The notes under the pieces: generated by a model | Databases searched by the model: none | Seen by the model: only the letters and a program-made list of their open reading frames with translations | Told to the model about the DNA's origin: nothing | Part shown: positions 1 through 7,504 of the stretch, piece by piece | Layout: every line of letters starts with the position of its first letter | Position numbering within the stretch: the first letter of the stretch is position 1 | Assembly (NCBI RefSeq): GCF_900116065.1 | Contig: NZ_FOZV01000001.1 | Coordinates: 1 to 64,000, forward strand | Direction: 5' to 3' | Length of the DNA stretch: 64,000 nucleotides | Source of the DNA: Brevundimonas viscosa | GTDB taxonomy: Bacteria; Pseudomonadota; Alphaproteobacteria; Caulobacterales; Caulobacteraceae | Program-made: the position numbers and the translations under genes

Positions 1-357
1 CCGACGAGGCCAACGTCGGCTGGCACTACATCGCGCCGGGCAAGCCCCAGCAGAACGGCTTCAACGAGAGCTTCAACGGCCGTCTACGGGACGAGCTGCT
101 GAACGAAACTCTGTTCCGGTCGCTGCCACACGCCCGCATCGTGCTGGAATCCTGGCGGCGCGACTACAACGAAGCCCGGCCGCACTCCAAGCTCGGCTGG
201 CTGACGCCGAAGGCCTATGCCGAGGCGCTTGCCGGAAAGATCGGCCGGCCTGCTGCGCTGGTTGATGGCTGCGCAGACCGGCCTCTTGCCAACCCCAACA
301 ACCCCAGCTCAGATCAACTACGGACTCTTGTTATGGCTGGATGAGAAACGGGGGTCA
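1..357 (+). mobile_element. IS3-family insertion sequence, right end only
   Basis: This is the 3' part of an IS3-family element cut by the window start. It holds the end of the OrfB transposase and then the right terminus, which reads GGGGGTCA at 350-357. On the other strand the end begins TGACCCCC, normal for IS3 ends starting TGA. The element differs from the complete IS3 element at 3.83-5.06 kb: the encoded C-termini are clearly related but far from identical. The five bases after the end (CGTCA) are also found after the corresponding end of the second element, so the true terminus may lie at 362. Confidence 0.8.
3..344 (+). CDS. IS3-family transposase OrfB, C-terminal fragment
   Basis: The reading frame is open from base 3 to a TGA at 342-344, giving 113 residues of the end of a DDE-type IS3 transposase (rve integrase core). 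The signature [19 protein letters not shown] carries the catalytic glutamate (in NESF). The following LNETLF and [16 protein letters not shown] segments are the usual IS3 OrfB tail. The two upstream aspartates, and OrfA, lie outside the window, so I cannot tell whether the element is intact. It belongs to the mobile DNA that brackets the variable polysaccharide cassette. Confidence 0.85.
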   Translation, partial: DEANVGWHYIAPGKPQQNGFNESFNGRLRDELLNETLFRSLPHARIVLESWRRDYNEARPHSKLGWLTPKAYAEALAGKIGRPAALVDGCADRPLANPNNPSSDQLRTLVMAG

Positions 358-624
358 CGTCACCTCGACCGAGCGCGAACGTTGTTTCCACTCTTGCGTC
401 TTGGAGGTCGTCCACACATGCCGTCCCTGATGACGACACCGCCAGAACAGTCGGTTAGGCGGAAGGTCGTCCACACCATCACGTCACAACGTCCGTCTCC
501 TTGGTGGAACGGACTCTCACTCAAAAACGAGAGATCTAGAAGGGGCGCCTCAGCGGTCACCGCAGGATCACGTCACGCGCTCCATGATCTGGCAATGCGA
601 CGACGCCGGTGCTAAAGCGCCGGC
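358..624. other. Intergenic DNA between IS end and polymerase gene, with short repeats
   Basis: No convincing gene is seen in these 267 bases. The region holds a 13-base direct repeat and two copies of TCACGTCA (479-486 and 568-575), the same octamer found at the ends of both IS elements. A 66-codon frame on the minus strand (360-560) has no recognisable motif and is probably chance. The DNA may be leftover IS-end material or the promoter region of the polymerase gene. Confidence 0.5.
405..476. repeat. 13-bp direct repeat pair
   Basis: AGGTCGTCCACAC occurs at 405-417 and again at 464-476, a spacing of 59 bases. The copies lie in non-coding DNA just downstream of an IS3 end. They could be regulator half-sites or debris from nested insertions. 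Confidence 0.6.
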
Positions 625-1794
625 ATGGGGTTATGCTACATTGTCGCAATCGCATGCGTGGGGGTGTTTTATCTCGACACCCTCCTCCCTTGGCGGATGA
701 CCCCGGTCCTGACGGCCATCGCCCTCGGGGCGCTCGCGGCGAGGGTGGTTCTCTCTATTCGGGATCGCCCAGAGCCTATCGGCTCGCCCCGAAATCTCTC
801 CATCGGGTTGCTTCTGGCGGCCCTCGGCGGATTCTTGATGTCCACGGTTACTGTCGCGGTGGTGCGGGGCTATACGATCAATGAGTGGGGAGTGTTCGCG
901 CTCCAGTTTGCCGTCCCCGCCATGCTGATATTCGCGCCCCGGCAGGACGATCTGATTAAGGCTGTGCTTCAGGTCTGCTTGGTCGTTGCACTGGTTGATG
1001 CCGCAGCGAACTTCCTCGCTGTCGCGGGGCTTTTTGAGCTACCGGAAATGTCCGCGCGGGTCGACGAGTTCGGGCGTCGGCAGCGTTATCCTGGACTGGC
1101 GGGCAATACCCATGCGGCGGGATTGGTTGCATTCTTTGCCGCGTGTTACGTCGCGTCGCTAGCGAGGGTTCGCGTCACGCCATACCTAGTGCTTGCGGGG
1201 CTAGTGCTTCTCGCCTCTCTGTTCCTGATCGATGCCCGACGCTATCTGGTTCTGACGGTGCTCGCTGTGCCGCTCATCTACCACCCGTGGAGCCGGAAGG
1301 TTCCTCTTCTGCCCTTGGCCGTATCGATTGCCGGTTTTCTGCTGCTTCGGACCTTCACAGCCGACTACGCCGACCTCGGAAACAAGCTCCGAGCCATGCT
1401 TCTTGAAGACGGTTGGCATCGGGCGATGCAAAATCCGATCCTCGGTGAAGGCGTCGTCTACCGGGCCGCAGGTGATTTGATTGCAACCTATATGAACCTC
1501 TCCATGGCGGGTGTGACCGAGTCACAGGCGCTTGATCTGGCTATCGCCTATGGTGTGCTGCCCACCGCGCTGTTCTTGCTTGCCTGCGCTATCGCCATCG
1601 CAGGAAACCGAGATCGGGTTCACCCACCTGTGGTGATCCTCACCCTAATGACAGCCGAATTGTTCTTTGGTGGAGCCCTGACTGGTCCCCTTGGCGCGAT
1701 CGTGTTCTTTGCCTGCCTGACAGTCTGTCAGAAAGATGCGCGCTTGGTACAAGTTTCGGCCAAGACCTGTTTGAAGCCCGTGACCCCCGCGTGA
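625..1794 (+). CDS. Wzy-like polysaccharide polymerase / O-antigen ligase-like membrane protein
   Basis: This 389-residue, very hydrophobic protein has roughly nine or ten membrane segments spread along its whole length. It carries the motif NPILGEGVVY (about residues 270-280), which resembles the NPxxGxG segment that precedes the last helices in Wzy polymerases and WaaL ligases. Such proteins join lipid-linked repeat units in the periplasm. The gene is followed by GT2 and GT11 glycosyltransferase genes on the same strand, which supports a repeat-unit polymerase. The ATG at 625 lacks a strong Shine-Dalgarno sequence, and base composition is less GC-rich than the rest of the window. Wzy proteins diverge strongly in sequence, so the call rests on topology, motif and context. 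A second Wzy/WaaL-type gene lies at 12,280. Confidence 0.7.
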   Translation: MGLCYIVAIACVGVFYLDTLLPWRMTPVLTAIALGALAARVVLSIRDRPEPIGSPRNLSIGLLLAALGGFLMSTVTVAVVRGYTINEWGVFALQFAVPAMLIFAPRQDDLIKAVLQVCLVVALVDAAANFLAVAGLFELPEMSARVDEFGRRQRYPGLAGNTHAAGLVAFFAACYVASLARVRVTPYLVLAGLVLLASLFLIDARRYLVLTVLAVPLIYHPWSRKVPLLPLAVSIAGFLLLRTFTADYADLGNKLRAMLLEDGWHRAMQNPILGEGVVYRAAGDLIATYMNLSMAGVTESQALDLAIAYGVLPTALFLLACAIAIAGNRDRVHPPVVILTLMTAELFFGGALTGPLGAIVFFACLTVCQKDARLVQVSAKTCLKPVTPA

Positions 1795-2093
1795 GCCGAA
1801 GAGTAGCCCGCGTTGACCTGAGCCCGCTTCCCCGAAGAAGCACGACTGGCGATCAACACTCGCACCGCGCCGCTCCGGGCTCCGCAAGGACGAGGATGGG
1901 CGTCGTCAGCTATGACGGGCCCGTCGCAGTCGGCACAGGAAGCCAGGGCCCATGGTCAGCCGCGGGTCGGTGTACAAGCTTCGGCAGTGTCTGGTCGGGC
2001 CGTTGTCATTTTGCGTTGGCCACAGCCAGCGTGGTTTGATTAGAACTCCCGTGAGGTCGAACTGACCCGCCGGGATAGAGGGACAACTCACAA
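1795..2093. other. Unexplained 299-base gap in the polysaccharide cassette
   Basis: An 82-codon frame (1791-2039, plus strand) starts at a GTG overlapping the polymerase stop codon as GTGA, an arrangement that suggests translational coupling. Its product is rich in Ser, Arg and Gly with no motif I recognise, and the other frames give nothing better. It could be a small real gene, the remains of a decayed gene, or chance. A purine-rich stretch near 2073-2082 probably serves as the Shine-Dalgarno region of the next glycosyltransferase gene. Confidence 0.4.
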
Positions 2094-2909
2094 GTGCTGA
2101 TGAAGGCGAAGACCCGTGGTCGAGACGGAGCTGTCGCGGCAGGCAGTCCCATTGTGAGCTGCGTCATTCCCAGCTTCGAGAATTTAGCGATGTTCAGCCG
2201 ATGCGTCTTGTCGGCGCTCACCCAGGAGGGGGTAGATCTTGAAGTGGTTGTTACGGACGACTCCCGCTCACAGGATATCGCCGATTTTGTGCAAATGCTT
2301 CAGAGCCATTTCGGGAATCTTCGGTACGTGCAAGGTCCGAGGAGCGGACGACCGATAGAGAACTGGAACGCGGGAATGGACGCGGCCCAAGGGAAGTTCA
2401 TTCATTTGATGCACCAAGATGAATTCATGGTGGACCGGCGTTTTCTATGCCGTGCCTGTGAATTACTACTTGAGGGTAATGACGTTGTTGTGGCGAGAAG
2501 CCATGTTATCGGGTTGGATCGGCCGTCAATGTTCGGTATTGTTTCCAGCATCTCGGATAGGATATCATTCCCTGTATGGACCCTATATGCGATGAACTGG
2601 ATAGGCTCCACGGCATCCGTGGTCTTTCGGAACGCGTCAGAGAGGAGGTTTGATACGACTCTCACCTGGCTCGTGGATGTGGATTTCTACGTTCGGCTGC
2701 TAACGAGCGCTGAGCGGACTGCCAGATTACCCCATGTTGTAATCGGCTCTATTGGTCACCATCCGAGCCAGATATCTGCAGGTCTTGAGCGCGAACAGCT
2801 CCACCTACAAGAACTCAGTTATGTGAGCACTCAGGGGCGATTGACGCGCCGCCGAGCGGCGATCATTTCCGCTGCTTTGAGAGTGAAGTACGCTATGAGA
2901 CGCTCCTGA
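2094..2909 (+). CDS. Family 2 glycosyltransferase
   Basis: The product (271 residues) is a GT-A fold, inverting GT2 enzyme that would transfer a sugar from a nucleotide donor to the lipid-linked repeat unit on the cytoplasmic face. The N-terminal VSCVIPSFEN strand, the nucleotide-binding VVTDDSRSQD loop (about residue 55) and RPIENWNAGMDAAQGKFIHL are typical of the family. HQDE takes the place of the usual metal-binding DxD motif. No membrane segment is seen. The GTG at 2094 sits behind GAGGGA, and an in-frame ATG at 2100 is an alternative start. The stop overlaps the start of the fucosyltransferase gene by one base (TGATG). Donor and linkage cannot be read from sequence. Confidence 0.85.
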   Translation: MLMKAKTRGRDGAVAAGSPIVSCVIPSFENLAMFSRCVLSALTQEGVDLEVVVTDDSRSQDIADFVQMLQSHFGNLRYVQGPRSGRPIENWNAGMDAAQGKFIHLMHQDEFMVDRRFLCRACELLLEGNDVVVARSHVIGLDRPSMFGIVSSISDRISFPVWTLYAMNWIGSTASVVFRNASERRFDTTLTWLVDVDFYVRLLTSAERTARLPHVVIGSIGHHPSQISAGLEREQLHLQELSYVSTQGRLTRRRAAIISAALRVKYAMRRS

Positions 2910-3820
2910 TGGCCCGCCCCAATATTGTTAACATCGTCGGCGGCTTGGGTAACCAGCTTTTTCAGTATCTTTTCGGCTTGGCGCTAGAGCGAGAAACCGG
3001 CCGTCAGACATTGTACGACGTTTCTGACTTCGAACATTATGATTTGCACGGCGGGCTCACGATTGAGCGCTATTTCGACCTAGATCTGCCCCGGGCCGAA
3101 CCTCGGGACGTGAAGCGATTGTCGCTTCTGCTTTGTAGCTATGAGGTCAAGCGCGCAGTATCGCGTCTTTCACACGTGCTCGGACCGCTACGGCCTTGGG
3201 AAACTGACAGAACGTCCGGTCTCGAGACGGCATCTAGCTATTCTGCCCCGCGCTATTTCAGGGGTTACTGGCAGGATCAGCCCTACGACGAGGCTATCCT
3301 CGACCGGGTCCGTGCGCGTCTGCGCTTCCGGGCAGACATCGACTCTGCTGCTGATCGTGCTTTCCAGGCTCTTGAACCTGATATTGAGAGTTCGGCGGCA
3401 CTCCAGATCCGCCGGGGGGATTACCTGACCGCTGCTGCAAACGCGCCGCACTACAGCTTACCGCTCGCGCATTACTATAGGTCAATGGAGATGCTTTCGG
3501 CCGAGGGAATCCGCCATTTCTATGTATTTTCAGATGATATCGAAGGACTTCGAGCCGAGTTCAATTGTCCGCACCACGTAACATTCGTCGACGAGACTAT
3601 CTCCGGCTCGCCAGGGATCGACTTCCGTATGCTGACGAGATTTAAAACGTTGGTTATATCAAACAGTACGTTCGGTTGGTGGGCGGCTGTTCTTAGGTCT
3701 TACCCGTCTGGAAAAGTAATAGCGCCAGAACCTTGGATCAATCCGACTCATCGGGGACGAATGGCGCAGAGCCCGGCGATCCTCGACGGGTGGACGCGCG
3801 CGGACGTGTGGGGCTCCTAG
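2909..3820 (+). CDS. GT11 family alpha-1,2-fucosyltransferase
   Basis: This 303-residue protein carries the GT11 signatures in order: GGLGNQLFQYLFG at the N-terminus, IRRGDYL near residue 170 (the GDP-fucose-binding HxRRxDY motif with Gln-Ile in front), YVFSDD near 208 and SNSTFGWWAA near 250. Enzymes of this family add L-fucose, or a related deoxysugar, in alpha-1,2 linkage to galactose in O-antigens. The gene is translationally coupled to the upstream GT2 gene. GDP-fucose synthesis genes are not in the window, although a GDP-mannose-forming enzyme, their precursor source, is at 22.8-25.0 kb. An IS3 element begins 11 bases after the stop codon. Confidence 0.9.
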   Translation: MARPNIVNIVGGLGNQLFQYLFGLALERETGRQTLYDVSDFEHYDLHGGLTIERYFDLDLPRAEPRDVKRLSLLLCSYEVKRAVSRLSHVLGPLRPWETDRTSGLETASSYSAPRYFRGYWQDQPYDEAILDRVRARLRFRADIDSAADRAFQALEPDIESSAALQIRRGDYLTAAANAPHYSLPLAHYYRSMEMLSAEGIRHFYVFSDDIEGLRAEFNCPHHVTFVDETISGSPGIDFRMLTRFKTLVISNSTFGWWAAVLRSYPSGKVIAPEPWINPTHRGRMAQSPAILDGWTRADVWGS

Positions 3821-3836
3821 CTCAGCCACGCTGAGC
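3820..3836 (+). terminator. Hairpin at the fucosyltransferase gene end / IS junction
   Basis: GCTCAGC-CAC-GCTGAGC is a perfect 7-bp stem with a 3-base loop starting at the last base of the fucosyltransferase stop codon. It is followed by C-rich rather than T-rich DNA. It may have been the cassette terminator before the IS inserted, or it may arise from the IS end itself. Confidence 0.35.
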
Positions 3837-3860
3837 CCCCCCCCTCAGCTCCCTCGATCA

Positions 3861-4742
3861 TTATGAGAGGCCGAGGGTTTGATGGCCGATCTGCTGCGCG
3901 GACGGGAGCGGCCGTCCGGCGCAGCTGGTTACGTTGCGAAGCCGGGAGGCTGCGAGGTTCAGGCGCACTGCCTCTGGGGTCAGTCCCCCGTGGGCGGACG
4001 GCCTGACGTGGTTGTAGTCGGTGCGCGAGCGCTCGATGACGGTGCGTGCTCCGGCCGTGGAGGCGAAGACCTCCTCGTTCAGGCACTCGTCCCGCAGCCT
4101 GCCGTTGAAGCTCTCGACGAAGCCGTTCTGCTGCGGCCTGCCCGGCGCGACGTAGTGCCAGGCGACGCCAGTGCGGTTGGTCCGCTCGAGGATCGCCCGA
4201 CTGGTCATCTCGGTCCCATTGTCGCTGACGATCACGGCGGAACGGCTGCGACGGGCGATGAGCTTGTCCAGCTCCCGCGCCAAGCGCTGGCCGCTGATCG
4301 AGGTGTCGACCACAAGGCTCAAAGCCTCGCGGGTGCGGAAGCGCCTGCCGTCGGTCAGCTGGTCGGAGACGAAGTCCAGCGACCAGCGCTGGTTGGCCCC
4401 CAACGGCGTTTCCAGCGGTCGTCGCGTGCCCATGGCCCGCTTGCGACCGCCGCGGCGGCGAACTGACAGCTTCTCCTCGCGGTAGAGCCGCTGGACCCGC
4501 TTGCGGTTCACCGCGTGGCCTTCGCGTCGAAGCAGCACGTGCAGGCGTCGATAGCCGAACCGCCGCCGCTCCTGCACCAATGCCTTCAGTCGATCCCGCA
4601 GGACTCCGTCGCCCGGCCGGGCGGCCTGATAGCGAACGCTCGCACGATCGACGCCCAGCACCCGGCACGCCCGCCGCTCGCTCATCTCGTAGGCAGACCG
4701 CAGGTGCGCCGCCGCCTCACGACGCGCAGCGGGCGTCACCAC
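3861..4742 (-). CDS. IS3-family transposase OrfB (DDE catalytic subunit)
   Basis: OrfB carries the integrase-type catalytic core. The DDE triad is visible: Asp in SLDFVSD, Asp in IVSDNGTEM and Glu in [14 protein letters not shown]. Ahead of it lies the HTH_21-like region with RRFGYRRLHVLLRREGH. The open frame continues upstream of the likely start, but the product is expected as an OrfAB fusion made by -1 frameshifting at 4742-4748. I place the boundary at the GTG immediately after the slippery site. Nothing looks broken, so the element could be active. Confidence 0.85.
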   Translation of the reverse strand: MVTPAARREAAAHLRSAYEMSERRACRVLGVDRASVRYQAARPGDGVLRDRLKALVQERRRFGYRRLHVLLRREGHAVNRKRVQRLYREEKLSVRRRGGRKRAMGTRRPLETPLGANQRWSLDFVSDQLTDGRRFRTREALSLVVDTSISGQRLARELDKLIARRSRSAVIVSDNGTEMTSRAILERTNRTGVAWHYVAPGRPQQNGFVESFNGRLRDECLNEEVFASTAGARTVIERSRTDYNHVRPSAHGGLTPEAVRLNLAASRLRNVTSCAGRPLPSAQQIGHQTLGLS

Positions 4743-5002
4743 TTTTTTCCCAGAAGGTCCTTCAGCGCGACGTTGTCCAGCATCGCGTCCGCCAACATCC
4801 GCTTCAGCTTCGCGTTCTCGTCCTCCAGCGCCTTCAGCCGCCTGGCCTCCGACACGTCCATCCCGCCGAACTTGGCCTTCCACTTGTAGAAGGTCGCCGA
4901 GCTGACGCCGTGCCGCCGGCAGACCTCCGACGTCGCTACACCGGCCTCCTGCTCCCGCAGGATCCCAATGATCTGCTCTTCCGTGAACCTTGACCGCTTC
5001 AT
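4736..5002 (-). CDS. IS3-family transposase OrfA (HTH subunit)
   Basis: This 88-residue protein starts MKRSRFTEEQIIGILREQ and has the HTH_Tnp_1 helix-turn-helix (EVCRRHGVSSATFYKWKAKFGG, about residues 25-47). A leucine-zipper-like C-terminal helix follows (RLKALEDENAKLKRML) and would mediate multimerisation. OrfA binds the IS ends. It overlaps orfB, and the A6G run near its end permits -1 frameshifting into orfB. Confidence 0.9.
   Translation of the reverse strand: MKRSRFTEEQIIGILREQEAGVATSEVCRRHGVSSATFYKWKAKFGGMDVSEARRLKALEDENAKLKRMLADAMLDNVALKDLLGKKW
4742..4748 (-). promoter_or_regulatory. Programmed -1 ribosomal frameshift site A-AAA-AAG
   Basis: On the minus strand orfA reads GGA AAA AAG TGG TGA, so the heptamer A AAA AAG lies exactly in the zero frame just before the orfA stop. 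Slipping back one base continues as AAA AAA GTG GTG into orfB. This is the standard way IS3 elements make OrfAB transposase. Confidence 0.8.
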
Positions 5003-5159
5003 TCTGTCCGTCCTTTCGAGGGGCGGACTCTAGCTATTCCTGGAGGAGTTTCAGGGGGTCACGTCAGTCACGTCACTGAACACCTTGGCAATCACCTCTG
5101 AGCCGTCGGCCCACCTCACCCTCGCGGCCTCAAGCGTCAAGCTAGGGGCGAACCTCAGA

Positions 5160-6053
5160 TCACTGTGGCGCTCGCTGCGGGCTGCACACGACCACCAATT
5201 CGGGCGCTATGCCCGGAAAAAATGGGGAAATGCCCAGCAAGAGCACAGTCGAAACAATGGCCCCGACGCTCTCACGCGAAGAAGCGCTGCCGTCGGCTCG
5301 AATGCTCCCCAGCGAGGAGCGCGCGTTCATCGCCGCGTTCACTGCTGGCGGCGAGAGAAAAGACGCGTCGAACTGCTCATCGAAGAGCAATTCTCGCAAC
5401 CCACCCTTGGAAAACACTTCCCTGTGACGCGGGAAGTCAACATCTCGCGCCCACCTGCCCATCGTCCGGAACAAAAAGCTATCAGCGTTCGGGGTCGATA
5501 TCCAAATGCGTCCGCCGGGCGTCAAGCGCCTGCTAAGCCTTGCGAGCAGGCCCCTAGGGTCCTCGACGTGTTCGAGAACGTGGCTCAGGGTGATCCAGTC
5601 GAACTTTGGCCCCTCCTCAAGATCGCTTTCGTCGATCCACCGAATTTCTGGCTGCAGATTGCTCGGTTTCAGCAGGTCGGTTCCCCAAGCCTCTCCCTCA
5701 AAGCCCGCCTTGACCAAACTCGACAAGAATGCCCCTGATCCGCATCCGAAATCCAGCACCCTCTTAGCATCAACAGGGGTCTCTCGCATAAGATAGCGTT
5801 TTCGAGTGGCATTGATCAGCCTCTGACCCCATGTCTGTCTGCTTTGGCCCCGTACATCCGTATAATAGTTGCGGTAAGCCTCTGCCAACGTGTCATGCGT
5901 TGGGAAAAGTTCCGGAAATATAGAGCCACAAGATTGGCAGCGAAGGACATTGCTCTCCACCTCAGTTGTTCTGAAGTTGATATCTTTGGCAGTAAACAGC
6001 ACTTGGTTTGGCCCCTTGTTGGGACAGCTACAGGCATTACCGGACAACTGCAC
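5160..6053 (-). CDS. Class I SAM-dependent methyltransferase (Methyltransf_23 type)
   Basis: This 297-residue protein has a short cysteine-containing N-terminus (CSCPNK, then CQSCGSIFPELF) that looks like a small metal-binding knuckle. The Rossmann core follows, with SAM motif I VLDFGCGSGAFL (about residues 95-106) and DWITLSHVLEHVEDP further on. This layout is common in methyltransferases of surface-polysaccharide clusters that modify nucleotide sugars or glycan ends. Its start lies 17 bases inside the end of the flippase gene, so the two are co-transcribed on the minus strand. The substrate is unknown. Confidence 0.75.
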   Translation of the reverse strand: MQLSGNACSCPNKGPNQVLFTAKDINFRTTEVESNVLRCQSCGSIFPELFPTHDTLAEAYRNYYTDVRGQSRQTWGQRLINATRKRYLMRETPVDAKRVLDFGCGSGAFLSSLVKAGFEGEAWGTDLLKPSNLQPEIRWIDESDLEEGPKFDWITLSHVLEHVEDPRGLLARLSRRLTPGGRIWISTPNADSFLFRTMGRWARDVDFPRHREVFSKGGLRELLFDEQFDASFLSPPAVNAAMNARSSLGSIRADGSASSRESVGAIVSTVLLLGISPFFPGIAPELVVVCSPQRAPQ

Positions 6054-7335
6054 GTCTCAATCCTCCAAGTGACAAGCCGAGTTCAACCAAGGACTTTACA
6101 ATCCACGCAGTCAAAAGGCCGGAGAGGCCCCACCACGAGGTGAGCGCGTAAAACAGAACGCCTGAGACGACAAGACTTCCAATCGTAACGAGCGTCGCCC
6201 ATCGCGCCTTGGCTCGCGCCTGTAGGTCGACCAAGATCAGTTGCGTGAAACTTGAGACGACGACGCCCAGCCCGAATAATGCTAGGGGGCCGAGCGGGGC
6301 AGTGGAGAGACCCGTAGCGAACTGGAAAATTCCAGGAACACTAGCCGCCATGGCGATCAGACCAGCCACAAAAGCCACGCCGGTCAGCCCAATAAGGGCG
6401 TACAGCCCTAACACCAGGCGTTCGTTCACCCAGCCCGATGCGCGCCGCGCGAAGAGGATTGGGGCAGCAATGTAAGGCAGCAGCCAAAGCTTCGTCATTA
6501 TTTCATACAGAATGAAGTAGGCGTTGTACTCTTGGGGCGGGAGCAAGCGTAGAGCTACAATCCGGTCTAGAGATCCGCTCACGGCGGCAAGGGCGGACAC
6601 CACGGCGAAGTCCAGCCAAGTCCGGTCGAGGAACCATCCTGCGGACGACTGCAGCAGCCTCGCTTCGTCCGAATGTCCGAGCTTAGCCGATTGATACATC
6701 CAGGCCAGTAGAAGGCTGGTCCACACAAATCGGATCACGCCAGCAATGGCCAAGGCGAGGTCAAGGCTCGCGCCCAAGGCAATCACGCATGCCAGCACGG
6801 CCAGACCAATCAGCAAGCTGCTCTGCTTGAGCCAGATAGCGGCTGTGTGCCGCCCCTGCGCATCCAGTAGCACCCGGAAGTCTGTCGCCAAGAACCCAGA
6901 AAGAACGAGGATCGGCAGCCATACCAAGGCCGACAGCGGCATTGCCCTGTCGGAGAGGGACCACAGGAGTCCAAGCGGCAACGATGCGACAGCAGATTTA
7001 AGCGCACTCACCAGTGCGATAGCGCGAAACTGCGAACGGGTGACGTTTGGCGAGAGGCCACCAACGAGCAGGGCCTTTGTCGTACCGGGCTCCAAGCCGC
7101 TTGATAGCGTGATGATGAAGAAGGCGCTCAGCACTCCTGCAAGATCCGCGGGCGATGCTACTTGTCCTAGCCCAACGGCGGATACCAACACCACTGCGGA
7201 GGTCGCTGCGTAGGCACCAATCAACATTCCTCCACGGAACACAAGCCCCCTCCGGCCCGCCACACGGACCGTCACACCGCGAAGACGGTTGAGCCATGTC
7301 GAAATGATTTGGTGCACCTTGCCGCCAGCCCCCAA
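6037..7335 (-). CDS. Wzx-like polysaccharide flippase (MOP superfamily)
   Basis: The 432-residue product is hydrophobic throughout, with about 12 membrane helices, and it fits the Wzx/RfbX group that moves lipid-linked repeat units across the inner membrane. The region around residues 245-265 with GSLDRIVALRLLPPQEYNAYF resembles the helix-7 segment of oligosaccharide flippases. It is the promoter-proximal gene of a two-gene minus-strand unit with the methyltransferase. The unit is divergent from the export-protein gene at 7505, and the 169-base space between them should hold both promoters. Sequence conservation in this family is low, so topology and neighbours carry the call. Confidence 0.75.
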   Translation of the reverse strand: MGAGGKVHQIISTWLNRLRGVTVRVAGRRGLVFRGGMLIGAYAATSAVVLVSAVGLGQVASPADLAGVLSAFFIITLSSGLEPGTTKALLVGGLSPNVTRSQFRAIALVSALKSAVASLPLGLLWSLSDRAMPLSALVWLPILVLSGFLATDFRVLLDAQGRHTAAIWLKQSSLLIGLAVLACVIALGASLDLALAIAGVIRFVWTSLLLAWMYQSAKLGHSDEARLLQSSAGWFLDRTWLDFAVVSALAAVSGSLDRIVALRLLPPQEYNAYFILYEIMTKLWLLPYIAAPILFARRASGWVNERLVLGLYALIGLTGVAFVAGLIAMAASVPGIFQFATGLSTAPLGPLALFGLGVVVSSFTQLILVDLQARAKARWATLVTIGSLVVSGVLFYALTSWWGLSGLLTAWIVKSLVELGLSLGGLRRAVVR

Positions 7336-7504
7336 GGAGGCGTCAAAACCCCCGGCTAGACACTCCTACGAGCGACGTCAACGCGGACAAGCATCCTACT
7401 GTTCAGGAGCCGCCCTTTCGACTAAAGGCATCTTCCACGGGAGCTTCTGGGTTTGGAGATTCAGATCCTACCTCGGAAGGCGTTCAATTTCGGGTTCATA
7501 GAGC

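Larger units (their letters stand above)
3832..5061 (-). mobile_element. Complete IS3-family insertion sequence (IS407-like)
   Basis: This element of about 1,230 bp is transcribed on the minus strand, with orfA, a frameshift site and orfB. The orfA-side end read on the minus strand begins TGACCCCCTGAAACTCCTCC. The other end begins TGAGCCCCCCCCTCAGCTCC, an imperfect inverted repeat. Size, end sequence and the 88-residue OrfA fit the IS407-type branch of IS3. No matching 3-4 base target duplication is seen, because the flanks are CGC on the left and CGT on the right. The end may extend to 5066, since TGACGTGACCCCC is shared with the partial element at 1-362. The element separates plus-strand glycosyltransferase genes from the minus-strand methyltransferase/flippase pair. 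Confidence 0.85.

Noticed and set aside
360..560. A 66-codon minus-strand frame next to the first IS end.
   Set aside because: No homology signature; it contains the 13-base repeats and TCACGTCA copies, which points to non-coding DNA.
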